From assembly GCF_045055655.1 (NCBI RefSeq), contig NZ_JBANFI010000004.1, forward strand, positions 62,001 to 126,000: a stretch of DNA of 64,000 bases, given 5' to 3'. This stretch comes from Marinospirillum alkalitolerans (GTDB lineage: Bacteria; Pseudomonadota; Gammaproteobacteria; Pseudomonadales; Halomonadaceae). The position numbers and the translations under genes are program-made. Every line of letters begins with the position of its first letter. Positions within the stretch are counted from its first letter, which is position 1. Positions 1-8,340 of this stretch are shown here, piece by piece. The notes beneath the pieces are model-generated. The model had not been told where the DNA came from and searched no databases. It saw only the letters and a program-made list of their open reading frames with translations.

Positions 1-2774
1 TTGGCGGCTGCTGTGGTTCCACACCGGCGCATATCCGCGCTATCGCTGAAGCCGTGGCTGAGATCCCACCACGCCAAGTGCCCGAGATCGCTCCGGCCTG
101 CCGTCTCTCCGGCTTGGAGCCATTTAACATCACCGCTGATTCCTTGTTTGTGAACGTCGGTGAGCGCACCAACGTCACCGGCTCTGCACGCTTTAAAAAG
201 CTGATCATCGCCGAGGACTATACCACCGCCTTAGAAGTGGCCTTAGAACAGGTTGAAAACGGTGCGCAGATTATCGATATCAACATGGATGAAGGGATGC
301 TGGATTCGCAGGCGGCGATGGTGCGCTTTTTGAACCTGATTGCCGGAGAGCCAGATATCGCCCGCGTGCCGATTATGCTCGATTCTTCCAAATGGCCGAT
401 TCTTGAAGCGGGCCTCAAATGCGTACAGGGCAAACCCATCGTCAACTCCATCTCGATGAAAGAAGGAGAAGCGGCGTTTATCGAACAAGCCAAGCTGTGT
501 AAACGCTATGGTGCTGCTGTCATTGTGATGGCATTTGATGAAGTGGGTCAGGCGGATACCTTTGCACGCAAGATTGAAATCTGCGAGCGGGCTTATCGTT
601 TGCTGGTCGATCAGGTTGGCTTCCCTGCCGAGGACATCATTTTTGACCCCAATATCTTCGCTGTCGCCACGGGGATTGAAGAGCACAATAACTATGGTGT
701 TGATTTTATTCAGGCCACTGAGTGGATACATCACAACCTCCCGCATGCGCTGATTTCTGGTGGCGTATCGAATGTCTCCTTCTCCTTCCGTGGCAACAAC
801 CCAGTGCGCGAGGCGATTCACTCTGTCTTTCTCTATCACGCCATCCGCGTGGGTATGAGCATGGGGATCGTCAATGCCGGCCAGTTGGCGCTGTATGATG
901 ATCTGCCCGCTGAGCTCAAAGAGGCTGTCGAGGATGTGGTGCTCAATCGCCGTGAAGACAGCACCGAGCGCCTATTGGATATCGCTGAAAAGTATCGCGG
1001 TGATGGCCAGAGTGCAGAGAAAAAGGAAGATCTGGCGTGGCGCAGCCTGCCGGTTAACGAGCGGATCGCTCACTCTCTAGTGAAGGGCATCACCGCTTAT
1101 ATCGATGTGGATATAGAAGAAGCCCGCCAGCAGGCCGAACGACCTATCCATGTGATCGAAGGCCCGTTGATGGATGGCATGAATATCGTCGGTGACTTGT
1201 TTGGCGAAGGTAAGATGTTCTTGCCGCAGGTGGTGAAATCGGCACGAGTGATGAAACAGGCCGTGGCGATTTTGATCCCCTATATTGAGGCTGAAAAATC
1301 CGGCGAGGTGCAAACCAAAGGCAAGATCCTGATGGCCACGGTCAAGGGCGATGTGCATGATATCGGCAAGAATATTGTGGGTGTGGTGCTGCAATGTAAC
1401 AACTATGAGGTGATCGATCTTGGCGTGATGGTGCCCGCTGAGAAGATCCTGCAAGCTGCGCGTGAACATCAGGTCGATATTATCGGCCTTTCGGGTTTGA
1501 TCACCCCCTCCCTGGATGAGATGGTGCATGTCGCTAAAGAAATGCAGCGTCAGGGGTTCCAGATTCCGCTGATGATTGGCGGCGCGACGACCTCGAAAGC
1601 CCACACGGCAGTGAAGATTGACCCACACTATCAAGAGGCCGTGGTCTATGTCAGCGATGCCTCGCGCGCGGTCGGTGTGGCCAGCAGCCTGCTTTCTCAG
1701 GAACTCAAACCCAGCTTTATGGCCAAGATCAAGGAAGACTATGATGCCGTGCGCGAGCGCCAAAGCAAGCGCACCCTCAAGGCCGCAGAATATGATTACG
1801 CTCAGGCGCGTGAACGCAAGCTCAAGATCGATTTCCAAGCCCAGCCACCCGTACCGCCACGCATCACTGGCATCTTGTCTTTTGATGACTATTCACTAGA
1901 AGAGCTGGTCGAGCGCATCGATTGGACCCCCTTCTTTATCAGCTGGAACCTGGTGGGCAAGTATCCGGCCATCTTCCAAGATGCGGTGGTTGGCGAGGAG
2001 GCGCAAAAGCTCTTTGCCGATGCACAGGAGATGCTACAAGAGCTGATCAGCAAGCGTCAGCTGCAAGCGCGTGGTGTTATCGGTCTCTGGCCTGCCAATA
2101 GTGTTGATGATGATGTGATCGAGATTTATAGCGATGAAACTCGTCAGCAGGTCATTCAGCGTCTGGTCCATTTGCGCCAACAAACCGCAGACAAGGATGG
2201 CCATTGTAAATCTCTGGCTGATTTTATCGCCCCCAAAGACAGCGGTATCGCAGATTGGGTGGGCGGTTTTGCTGTCACCGCAGGCATTGGCGCAGAAGAG
2301 CTCGCGCAAGAATACGAAGCCCAGCATGATGACTATCGCGCTATCATGGTCAAAGCGCTGGCTGATCGTCTTGCCGAGGCCTTTGCTGAGCGCCTCCATG
2401 AACGGGTGCGCAAGGAATTCTGGGGTTATGCCGCTGATGAACAGCTCGATAATGACGCGCTGATCAAAGAGCGCTACCAAGGCATACGCCCTGCCCCCGG
2501 CTATCCTTCCTGCCCAGATCATACTGAAAAAGGGCCGCTGTTTGCACTGCTCAACGCCACTGAGCACACCAGCCTCTTTTTAACCGAAAGCTACGCCATG
2601 TACCCAACGGCGGCCGTTTCTGGCTGGTACTTTGCGCATCCAGCCAGCCGCTATTTTAACCTGGGTAAAATCACGCAAGATCAGGTTAAAGCTGCGGCAG
2701 AGCATAAAAAGATGAGCCTCAAGGATCTTGAACGCTGGTTGATGCCCGTGCTGAGCTATGATCCTGATCGCTAA
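1..2774 (+). CDS. metH: Cobalamin-dependent methionine synthase (5' end outside window)
   Basis: Transfers a methyl group from methyltetrahydrofolate to homocysteine through cobalamin; cytoplasmic. The reading frame is already open at base 3 with GGCCG, the zinc-binding double-cysteine motif that ends the homocysteine domain, so about 300 N-terminal residues lie upstream. Then follow the pterin-binding domain (VNVGERTNVTGS near base 150), the B12-binding domain with the DVHDIGKN signature whose His ligates cobalt (near base 1350), and the C-terminal AdoMet reactivation domain with RPAPGYPSCPDH (near base 2485). About 923 residues are visible of the usual roughly 1230. A MATE transporter starts 17 bp downstream on the same strand. 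Family assignment is very secure. Confidence 0.97.
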   Translation, partial: GGCCGSTPAHIRAIAEAVAEIPPRQVPEIAPACRLSGLEPFNITADSLFVNVGERTNVTGSARFKKLIIAEDYTTALEVALEQVENGAQIIDINMDEGMLDSQAAMVRFLNLIAGEPDIARVPIMLDSSKWPILEAGLKCVQGKPIVNSISMKEGEAAFIEQAKLCKRYGAAVIVMAFDEVGQADTFARKIEICERAYRLLVDQVGFPAEDIIFDPNIFAVATGIEEHNNYGVDFIQATEWIHHNLPHALISGGVSNVSFSFRGNNPVREAIHSVFLYHAIRVGMSMGIVNAGQLALYDDLPAELKEAVEDVVLNRREDSTERLLDIAEKYRGDGQSAEKKEDLAWRSLPVNERIAHSLVKGITAYIDVDIEEARQQAERPIHVIEGPLMDGMNIVGDLFGEGKMFLPQVVKSARVMKQAVAILIPYIEAEKSGEVQTKGKILMATVKGDVHDIGKNIVGVVLQCNNYEVIDLGVMVPAEKILQAAREHQVDIIGLSGLITPSLDEMVHVAKEMQRQGFQIPLMIGGATTSKAHTAVKIDPHYQEAVVYVSDASRAVGVASSLLSQELKPSFMAKIKEDYDAVRERQSKRTLKAAEYDYAQARERKLKIDFQAQPPVPPRITGILSFDDYSLEELVERIDWTPFFISWNLVGKYPAIFQDAVVGEEAQKLFADAQEMLQELISKRQLQARGVIGLWPANSVDDDVIEIYSDETRQQVIQRLVHLRQQTADKDGHCKSLADFIAPKDSGIADWVGGFAVTAGIGAEELAQEYEAQHDDYRAIMVKALADRLAEAFAERLHERVRKEFWGYAADEQLDNDALIKERYQGIRPAPGYPSCPDHTEKGPLFALLNATEHTSLFLTESYAMYPTAAVSGWYFAHPASRYFNLGKITQDQVKAAAEHKKMSLKDLERWLMPVLSYDPDR

Positions 2775-2791
2775 GTTGATGCATCGCTAAG

Positions 2792-4117
2792 ATGTTCAGC
2801 TTGACACGCAGTCGCCAAGTTTTGGGGCTTGCCCTGCCAATGATGGGCGGTATGCTGAGCCAGAGTGTGTTGAATCTGGTCGATGCCGCTCTCGTTGGTC
2901 GCCTTGGCGAAGAACCCTTGGCTGGCGTGGGGCTTGGTGGCTATGCCGTGTTCATGATCACCGCGCTGCTGATGGGACTCGGTTCGAGTGTTCAGTCGCA
3001 AGTGGCCAGAAGGCATGGCGCCCGTCAATATGCGATACGCGCTTTACCACTCAATGCCGCGATGCTGTGGGCGCTGGTGCTGGTGCTGCCGCTGACTTGG
3101 GTTGGCTGGCTCGAATCCGAACGGCTGATCAGTTGGCTCAATCCCAGTACTGAAGTCCAAGGCTATGCCAAGGCCTACTTTGAGTGGCGTATCTTGGCGC
3201 TGCTGCCAGTTATCCTGACCCTTTGTTTTCGTGGTTACTGGCATGGTGTGCATCAATCTGGCCTGTATTTGCGTATTGTGCTGCTCACCCATGGCCTGAA
3301 TATTCTGCTCAGTGTGTGGCTGATTCATGGGGGATGGGGGATCCCGCCTCTCGGCGTGGTGGGTGCGGCCTTGGGCACCAGCCTTTCTGTCACCTTTGGC
3401 GCGTTACTTTGGGCTGGATTAACCTGGCGTCGCGCTTGCCCCAGCGGCTTTTTCTTTCAACTCCCTAGCTGGGCATTAATGCAGCGCACGCTCCGTCTAG
3501 CCTTGCCCCATTCAGTGCAGCAGTTTTTGTTTGCGGTGAGCTATGTGGTGCTTTTTTGGTTTTTGGGGCAGATCAATACGGCGAGTGTCGCTGTTGGTCA
3601 TGTACTGGTGCATCTTTCTTTACTACTAATTTTGCCTGCCGTGGGGCTAGGTATGGCCGCGATGACACTGGTTGGCAACAGCCTTGGCGCAAACAAAAAA
3701 GAAGAAGCCCATCGCTGGGGCTGGGAAGTCATGCGCATCGCCTCTGGGCTACTGGCTATTCTGGCTGTCCCGATGCTGCTGATCCCAGAAGTGATTCTTG
3801 GTTTTTTCCTGCATGATCCTGAGCTGATCGCCTTGGGGCGTGTGCCGTTGATGTTGACCGGCATCATGATTGCGTTGGATGCATCGGCCATCGTCTTTAA
3901 TCAGGCATTACAAGGCGCTGGAGCACAAAAACAAGTCATGCAGCTGAGCCTGACACTACAATGGCTGGTTTTTTTGCCTTTGGCCTGGTGGGTAGGGCTC
4001 TATCTTGGCTATGGCCTGCTCGGCATTTGGTCGGTTCAGCTGATCTATCGCTTACTGAATTCCAGTGCTTTTATTCTGCTCTGGCAACGGCGGCGCTGGC
4101 AGCAAATCCATATCTAG
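2792..4117 (+). CDS. MATE family multidrug/toxin exporter
   Basis: Polytopic inner-membrane exporter of 441 residues, the usual MATE length, with about twelve hydrophobic segments. The N-terminus (LALPMMGGMLSQSVLNLVDAALVGRLG) is the standard MATE helix-1 pattern, and a second similar repeat begins near residue 235 (LALPHSVQQFLFAVSYVVLFWFLG), giving the two six-helix halves. Members exchange Na+ or H+ for cationic drugs or metabolites. It begins 17 bp after metH with no visible terminator between, so co-transcription is likely, although the Shine-Dalgarno is weak. Substrate and coupling ion cannot be told from sequence; NorM- or DinF-like are both possible. Confidence 0.88.
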   Translation: MFSLTRSRQVLGLALPMMGGMLSQSVLNLVDAALVGRLGEEPLAGVGLGGYAVFMITALLMGLGSSVQSQVARRHGARQYAIRALPLNAAMLWALVLVLPLTWVGWLESERLISWLNPSTEVQGYAKAYFEWRILALLPVILTLCFRGYWHGVHQSGLYLRIVLLTHGLNILLSVWLIHGGWGIPPLGVVGAALGTSLSVTFGALLWAGLTWRRACPSGFFFQLPSWALMQRTLRLALPHSVQQFLFAVSYVVLFWFLGQINTASVAVGHVLVHLSLLLILPAVGLGMAAMTLVGNSLGANKKEEAHRWGWEVMRIASGLLAILAVPMLLIPEVILGFFLHDPELIALGRVPLMLTGIMIALDASAIVFNQALQGAGAQKQVMQLSLTLQWLVFLPLAWWVGLYLGYGLLGIWSVQLIYRLLNSSAFILLWQRRRWQQIHI

Positions 4118-4218
4118 AGTGCTCTCCTGTTGCTGATTGAAGCTGCTGATCATCAAGCAGACCACTCGGCTCCGTTCTTCTTCTCAAGACCCGATAGCAT
4201 CCAGCGAGCCATACACAC

Positions 4219-4242
4219 AAAAACGCCCTGAATATCAGGGCG
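4219..4242 (-). terminator. Rho-independent terminator of motAB
   Basis: Read on the minus strand, an 8-bp stem CGCCCTGA/TCAGGGCG with a 3-nt loop is followed by TTTTTG. It lies about 30 bp after the motB stop codon. Confidence 0.85.
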
Positions 4243-4275
4243 CTGGAGGATGGTGAAGATAAAACAGAAGACGCT

Positions 4276-5088
4276 TTAGCGATAAGTCGGTATCTGCTGA
4301 ATCCCCTGGAAAACCTCACGCTCATCAGTAATATCACGCTCCATCAGTAGAATATCGACGCGGCGATTACGGGCCCGCTCTTCTGGTGTTGCGTTGGAGG
4401 CAATCGGACGCGCATCACCATTACCGACCACATACAAATATTCCTCGTTCAGATCACTCATCCAAGTCAGCTCATGCGCGACTGAAACCGCACGCGCCGC
4501 CGAGAGTTCCCAGTTTGAACGATAACGCTGGTTGTGAATCGGGATATTATCCGTGTGTCCACCCACGATCACATACATATCAAACTCAGAGATCAGATCA
4601 CCCACACGCTGAATAATCGGGACCATCTGCGGCTCTAACCAATCGCTGGCAGGGCCAAAGGCTGCATCGTCAGGAAAGCGAATGATGATGTGATCTTCAT
4701 CATGCTCAACGATGATCAGACCCCGCTCAATTTCATCAGTGAAATTGGTTTGCAGCCGGTTCCCAAGTGCATCCAGCTGGTTTTCCGTTCCAGTGTTTTC
4801 GGTTGTAGGGGGTTCAGGGCGAATAGGCGCCACAACGTTCTCAGTTCGAGGCGGATTATCGACTGGAATCAAATTCAGTGGATTCATCATCTGAAAACCA
4901 AAAGAATTTTGCAAAGCCATCGAGATCGCCCGAAAACGCTCCTGCTCCATCGTCGAGAAAGAAAGAATCAACACGAAGAACACTAGCAAGAGGGTCATCA
5001 TGTCGGCAAAGGTCACCATCCAGGGCGCGATGGGCGTGCCTTTGATTTCTTTCTTTTTCTTCTGCGGTATTTCTCTTTTTTTCGTCAT
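4276..5088 (-). CDS. motB: Flagellar motor stator protein MotB/PomB
   Basis: Stator subunit that anchors the ion channel to peptidoglycan. A single N-terminal transmembrane helix carries the ion-binding Asp in TFADMMTLLLVFFVLILSFS (residues about 29-48), and the OmpA-like peptidoglycan-binding domain fills the C-terminal half (VGGHTDNIPIHNQRYRSNWELSAARA). 270 residues. The helix ending VLxLSFS followed by MEQERF resembles the sodium-driven PomB type, which would suit a marine host, but ion choice is inferred. The gene follows motA by 45 bp and ends at a strong terminator. Confidence 0.93.
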   Translation of the reverse strand: MTKKREIPQKKKKEIKGTPIAPWMVTFADMMTLLLVFFVLILSFSTMEQERFRAISMALQNSFGFQMMNPLNLIPVDNPPRTENVVAPIRPEPPTTENTGTENQLDALGNRLQTNFTDEIERGLIIVEHDEDHIIIRFPDDAAFGPASDWLEPQMVPIIQRVGDLISEFDMYVIVGGHTDNIPIHNQRYRSNWELSAARAVSVAHELTWMSDLNEEYLYVVGNGDARPIASNATPEERARNRRVDILLMERDITDEREVFQGIQQIPTYR

Positions 5089-5133
5089 AATCAGAAGCTA
5101 TCCCTTGTGATCAGCACCGAATCAAGTCAACCA

Positions 5134-5910
5134 CTACTCGATTTCTTCGGTCATGTTCATGGCACCACGCTGATACTCGGGCAGATAGGTTTCTAGCAAT
5201 TCATCCAGAACCTGTGGATTCATCCCGTTGTAAATCCCCATCACGGAATCAACAATCAAAGACATGTTATTGCGCAGCTCGTCTGACTTCATTTCCAGCT
5301 TGTCCGCGAGCGGAATAAAGATCAGCTGAGCCAAGAGCGAACCATAGAAGGTGGTAATCAGGGCCAAGGCCATACCTGGACCGAGCTTGGTCGGGTCATC
5401 AAGGTTGTTCAACATCGCAATCAGACCGATCAGCGTCCCGATCATCCCAAAGGCTGGTGCAAGATCGCCCAATGAACGAAAAACCTTTTCTGCTAAGGAT
5501 TTGCGCTCCATCGTTAGGATCATTTCTTTTTGCAATACTTCCTGAATAAACTCAGGTGCACTGCCATCCACACACATCTGTACGCCTTTAGCAAAGAAGG
5601 CATTATCAATCGGCTCATCTTCCAAGCCCAACAGGCCATTACGGCGCGCAATACGAGACAGGCGGTTAGCCAGGGCGATAATTTCACGTGGGTTGTCATT
5701 GCGCTCAAAGAAGGCTGTTAAGCAGCCTTCTTTTAAAGCCACGAGGTAGCTTTGAATCCGGTATTTGATCAAGGCTGCTGAGAAGGCCCCACCGACGACC
5801 ACCAATAAACTGGGCAAACTCATAAATAGTCCTAAGTCTGCACTGGTGATAATCGCTAAAACCACCAGAGTGAAACCCAGTACCAGGCCAAGCAGCGTAG
5901 CAAGATCCAT
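5134..5910 (-). CDS. motA: Flagellar motor stator protein MotA/PomA
   Basis: Channel subunit of the flagellar stator: 258 residues, nearer PomA (about 250) than E. coli MotA (295). Two N-terminal hydrophobic helices (residues about 4-45) come before a cytoplasmic loop with conserved charged residues, then two more helices (GDLAPAFGMIGTLIGLIAML and GPGMALALITTFYGSLLAQLIFIPLADKLE). The second motif is the MotA/ExbB/TolQ family signature. It is the first gene of a two-gene unit with motB, and its promoter must lie in the 310-bp gap shared with the divergent cytochrome gene. Confidence 0.93.
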   Translation of the reverse strand: MDLATLLGLVLGFTLVVLAIITSADLGLFMSLPSLLVVVGGAFSAALIKYRIQSYLVALKEGCLTAFFERNDNPREIIALANRLSRIARRNGLLGLEDEPIDNAFFAKGVQMCVDGSAPEFIQEVLQKEMILTMERKSLAEKVFRSLGDLAPAFGMIGTLIGLIAMLNNLDDPTKLGPGMALALITTFYGSLLAQLIFIPLADKLEMKSDELRNNMSLIVDSVMGIYNGMNPQVLDELLETYLPEYQRGAMNMTEEIE

Positions 5911-6220
5911 ATTGCGATCCTTTAATTAAGACAACAGGTTATGTGAAATGTATATCAGCCGTTCATCATGCGGCGAACCCAGCGCTATAATAGCAGTCCG
6001 CAGCCTTTTGAACACCCTTCCCTCTCAGTCTTTTGTCGCGGATATCGTATCTTTGTGTCCAACAGGGCTACACTTGGGCGGCAAAAAATGACACCGAGAT
6101 ACCAAAAAACAGAGCTGTTTTACTGAGTCGGCCATCTTTTGCTGAGCTTTACTTTTTACTGTAAAGTAACTGCATCAGAATCGTCTGATACTCGTTAAAG
6201 ATGAAGAGAAGGAGAAGTCT
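5911..6220. promoter_or_regulatory. Divergent intergenic region between motA and cytochrome c' gene
   Basis: 310 bp without a gene. It holds a TATAAT hexamer on the plus strand (5986-5991) without a good -35, a small inverted repeat CTTTAC/GTAAAG near 6147-6166, and a 6-bp inverted repeat ATCAGA/TCTGAT (6174-6189) about 30 bp before the cytochrome start codon. Either repeat could be an operator; neither can be assigned to a known regulator. A good Shine-Dalgarno (AAGGAG) precedes the gene at 6221. Confidence 0.4.
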
Positions 6221-6685
6221 ATGTTGAAGCAACTAAAAACCTTGGCCGTTGCAGGTCTGATGGGTTTAACTGCAACCAGCGCCCAAGCCAGTGCTTTTGA
6301 TCCTGAAGATGCAGTCAAATATCGCCAAGCCCTGTACCAAGTAATGAGCGCGCAGATGAATGTTATGGGTGCCATGCTGCAGGGTCGCCAAGAGTTTAGT
6401 GCCGAAGCAGTGAATGAGCGTGCACGCAATATCGGGATGGCGGGGAGCCTGCTGGGTGAAACCTATTTCCCGGAAACAGCGGATGTGGATTCTAGCCGCC
6501 TGTTGAGCCGTGCCTGGAGTGATATGTCTGGTTTTCAGGCTAAAGGTGCTGAGTTTGGTCAAGCGCTGACAGCACTGATTGAAGCTTCATCACAAGAAGG
6601 TTTTGATGTCCGCCAAGCCCGCTCAGCCATTGGTGCTGTACAGCGTGGTTGCCGCAGCTGCCATGATGACTACCGCGCACGTTAA
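6221..6685 (+). CDS. Periplasmic cytochrome c' (class II cytochrome c)
   Basis: 154 residues with a cleavable Sec signal (MLKQLKTLAVAGLMGLTATSAQA). The mature part is a helical-bundle sequence ending in a single haem site CRSCHDDYR (residues about 143-151), the C-terminal CXXCH placement typical of cytochrome c'/c556. Such proteins bind haem covalently in the periplasm and are linked to electron transfer or NO binding; the exact role here is unknown. A cytochrome b gene lies convergently downstream, a pairing common for this family. Start chosen for its AAGGAGAAG Shine-Dalgarno. Confidence 0.9.
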   Translation: MLKQLKTLAVAGLMGLTATSAQASAFDPEDAVKYRQALYQVMSAQMNVMGAMLQGRQEFSAEAVNERARNIGMAGSLLGETYFPETADVDSSRLLSRAWSDMSGFQAKGAEFGQALTALIEASSQEGFDVRQARSAIGAVQRGCRSCHDDYRAR

Positions 6686-6713
6686 TCCCCGCGGTTCATC
6701 TGTTAGTTAGAGT

Positions 6714-6755
6714 GAGCCTCGAAACAGGGTCTGTTCTCAGTCTGTTTCGAGGCTC
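6714..6755 (+). terminator. Long hairpin after cytochrome c' gene
   Basis: A perfect 14-bp inverted repeat (GAGCCTCGAAACAG at 6714-6727 with its complement at 6742-6755) around a 14-nt loop. The following T-tract is weak (GAGTTTTTA about 20 bases on), so it is a probable terminator or mRNA-end hairpin between convergent genes. Confidence 0.6.
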
Positions 6756-6817
6756 AGTCTGGTCAAGCTTGAGTTTTTACAGCGATCTCTTGACCTATTT
6801 ACTGTTGATCAGGCTTC

Positions 6818-7519
6818 TTAAGCCAAATAGTGAAAAACCAAACCAACACTGGCAAGAGACAAGCCAACGGCCAGCACAAAACGCCACCAAGGGAAGACGA
6901 CCGGCTGTTGTGCGGCATCCGCCATACCTTCTGCACCCACCTGCTTGCTACCACTAAGCATCGCCCAGACCAGCCCTTCTCCTTTGATCCGATAGACCAG
7001 GATCGCGGTTAAATGTAAACCTATCAAGATCAGCAGGTAATCAAAAAAGCGATGATGCCAATCCATCATCCATTGTGCCGTGCTGCTTGAAACATACTGA
7101 GACAAGGGACCAGGAAAAATCCAGTCGTTGGTGAAGAGCCCAGTGATCAGCTGAAAACTCAGCGCACTCAGTAGCACCAGCACCATCACGCCCCCCATAG
7201 GATTGTGACTAAGATAAACAGGCTTGTTTTGACTGAAGAAGTGGATGAGATACTGCCAAAAGCGCTGCGGTCCGTACAGGAAATGACCAAAGCGCGCATA
7301 GGGTGTGCCGATGACGCCCCAGATGAAGCGATACACCAGCATCCCCATCAGAATTTGCGCAAAAATCATATGCACATCAGTATCAATGCGGGTGTACCAT
7401 AGCGCAAACAGCAGGATGGGTAAGGACCAGTGAAAAACACGGATTGACCAATCCCAGACTTTGACTTTTTGACCTACCTTCTGGGCAGTATCTGCTGCAG
7501 AATGGGGCTCAGACATCAC
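6818..7519 (-). CDS. Cytochrome b561-type membrane cytochrome
   Basis: 233-residue inner-membrane di-haem cytochrome b of the COG3658 type. It opens with VWDWSIRVFHWSLPILLFALWYTRI, which contains the first haem-ligand His, and has four to five hydrophobic helices. Further candidate ligand histidines lie in DWHHRFFDYLLILIGLHLTAILVYRIKGEG. Such proteins shuttle electrons from quinol to a periplasmic cytochrome c; the cytochrome c' gene at 6221 is the obvious partner by position, although the two genes converge and are not co-transcribed. Divergent from pdxH. Confidence 0.85.
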   Translation of the reverse strand: MMSEPHSAADTAQKVGQKVKVWDWSIRVFHWSLPILLFALWYTRIDTDVHMIFAQILMGMLVYRFIWGVIGTPYARFGHFLYGPQRFWQYLIHFFSQNKPVYLSHNPMGGVMVLVLLSALSFQLITGLFTNDWIFPGPLSQYVSSSTAQWMMDWHHRFFDYLLILIGLHLTAILVYRIKGEGLVWAMLSGSKQVGAEGMADAAQQPVVFPWWRFVLAVGLSLASVGLVFHYLA

Positions 7520-7585
7520 AAAACTCCTTTATTGATCGATACTTTAATCACGATTTTAGACATTCTAACGCATGAGGAAAGCCTG

Positions 7586-8233
7586 ATGAACCAAAACCTC
7601 GAGGCACTACGTCGCACCTACGATCTCGATAGTTTAGATGAACACAAGGCAGGAGACTGCCCTTTTGCTCTGTTTACCCGCTGGCTGCAAGAGGCGCTGA
7701 GCAGTGAAGTGCTCGATCCTAATGCCATGACCGTGACCACAGTGGACGCTGAGGGCCAACCCAAGGCCAGAACACTGCTGCTCAAGGGCTTTTCCGCAGA
7801 ACAAGGCTGGATCTTTTACACTAACTATTTGAGCGATAAAGGCCGCGAATTGGCCGCGAATCCGCGCTGCAGCCTGCTTTTTTGGTGGGAACAGCAGCAA
7901 CGCCAAGTGCGGATTGAAGGCCGTGCGATTCAACTCGATCCAGCGCAATCTGAGGCTTATTTTCAAAGTCGTCCGCGCGAAAGCCAGATCGGCGCTTGGG
8001 CTTCTGAGCAAAGCCAGGTGATTGCCTCGCGGGCGACCTTGACTGAACGCCAAGCCATGCTCGAAGAACAGTTTAAAGACTGCGCTATTTTGCCACGGCC
8101 TGAACACTGGGGTGGTTATCGCATTGAGGCGCAGCGCGTTGAGTTCTGGCAAGGTCAACCCAGCCGCTTGCATGATCGGCTGAACTTTATCCGCACTGAA
8201 GATGGTTGGAAACGCGAGCGTCTTGCGCCCTAG
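7586..8233 (+). CDS. pdxH: Pyridoxamine/pyridoxine 5'-phosphate oxidase
   Basis: FMN-dependent last step of vitamin B6 synthesis, making pyridoxal 5'-phosphate. 215 residues, matching the family. Recognisable motifs are AMTVTTVDAEGQPKARTLLLKGF, GWIFYTNYLSDKGREL, the FMN/PLP segment QSRPRESQIGAWASEQS, and the C-terminal FWQGQPSRLHDRLNFIR. An upstream in-frame extension exists, but ATG 7586 has a GAGGAAA Shine-Dalgarno and matches the conserved N-terminus, so it is preferred. Single gene, divergent from the cytochrome b gene. Confidence 0.95.
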   Translation: MNQNLEALRRTYDLDSLDEHKAGDCPFALFTRWLQEALSSEVLDPNAMTVTTVDAEGQPKARTLLLKGFSAEQGWIFYTNYLSDKGRELAANPRCSLLFWWEQQQRQVRIEGRAIQLDPAQSEAYFQSRPRESQIGAWASEQSQVIASRATLTERQAMLEEQFKDCAILPRPEHWGGYRIEAQRVEFWQGQPSRLHDRLNFIRTEDGWKRERLAP

Positions 8234-8278
8234 TCTCATCACGGCCGATGCAGCAGAGCCGCTGCGCTAAGAAAAGAC

Positions 8279-8310
8279 AAGGCCACCATCCACGCTGAGA
8301 TGGCGGCCTT
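8279..8310. terminator. Terminator between pdxH and pat
   Basis: An 11-bp stem with one mismatch, AAGGCCACCAT (8279-8289) and ATGGCGGCCTT (8300-8310). On the minus strand it is followed by GTCTTTTCTTAG, so it mainly serves the leftward gene at 8341; it may also stop pdxH transcription. Confidence 0.7.
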
Positions 8311-8340
8311 GATTGACAAAAATCGAGGAACTTCGGTAGG

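Noticed and set aside
1077..1838. 253-codon minus-strand frame inside metH
   Set aside because: Shadow of metH; His/Leu-rich composition typical of reverse-frame reading, no known motif.
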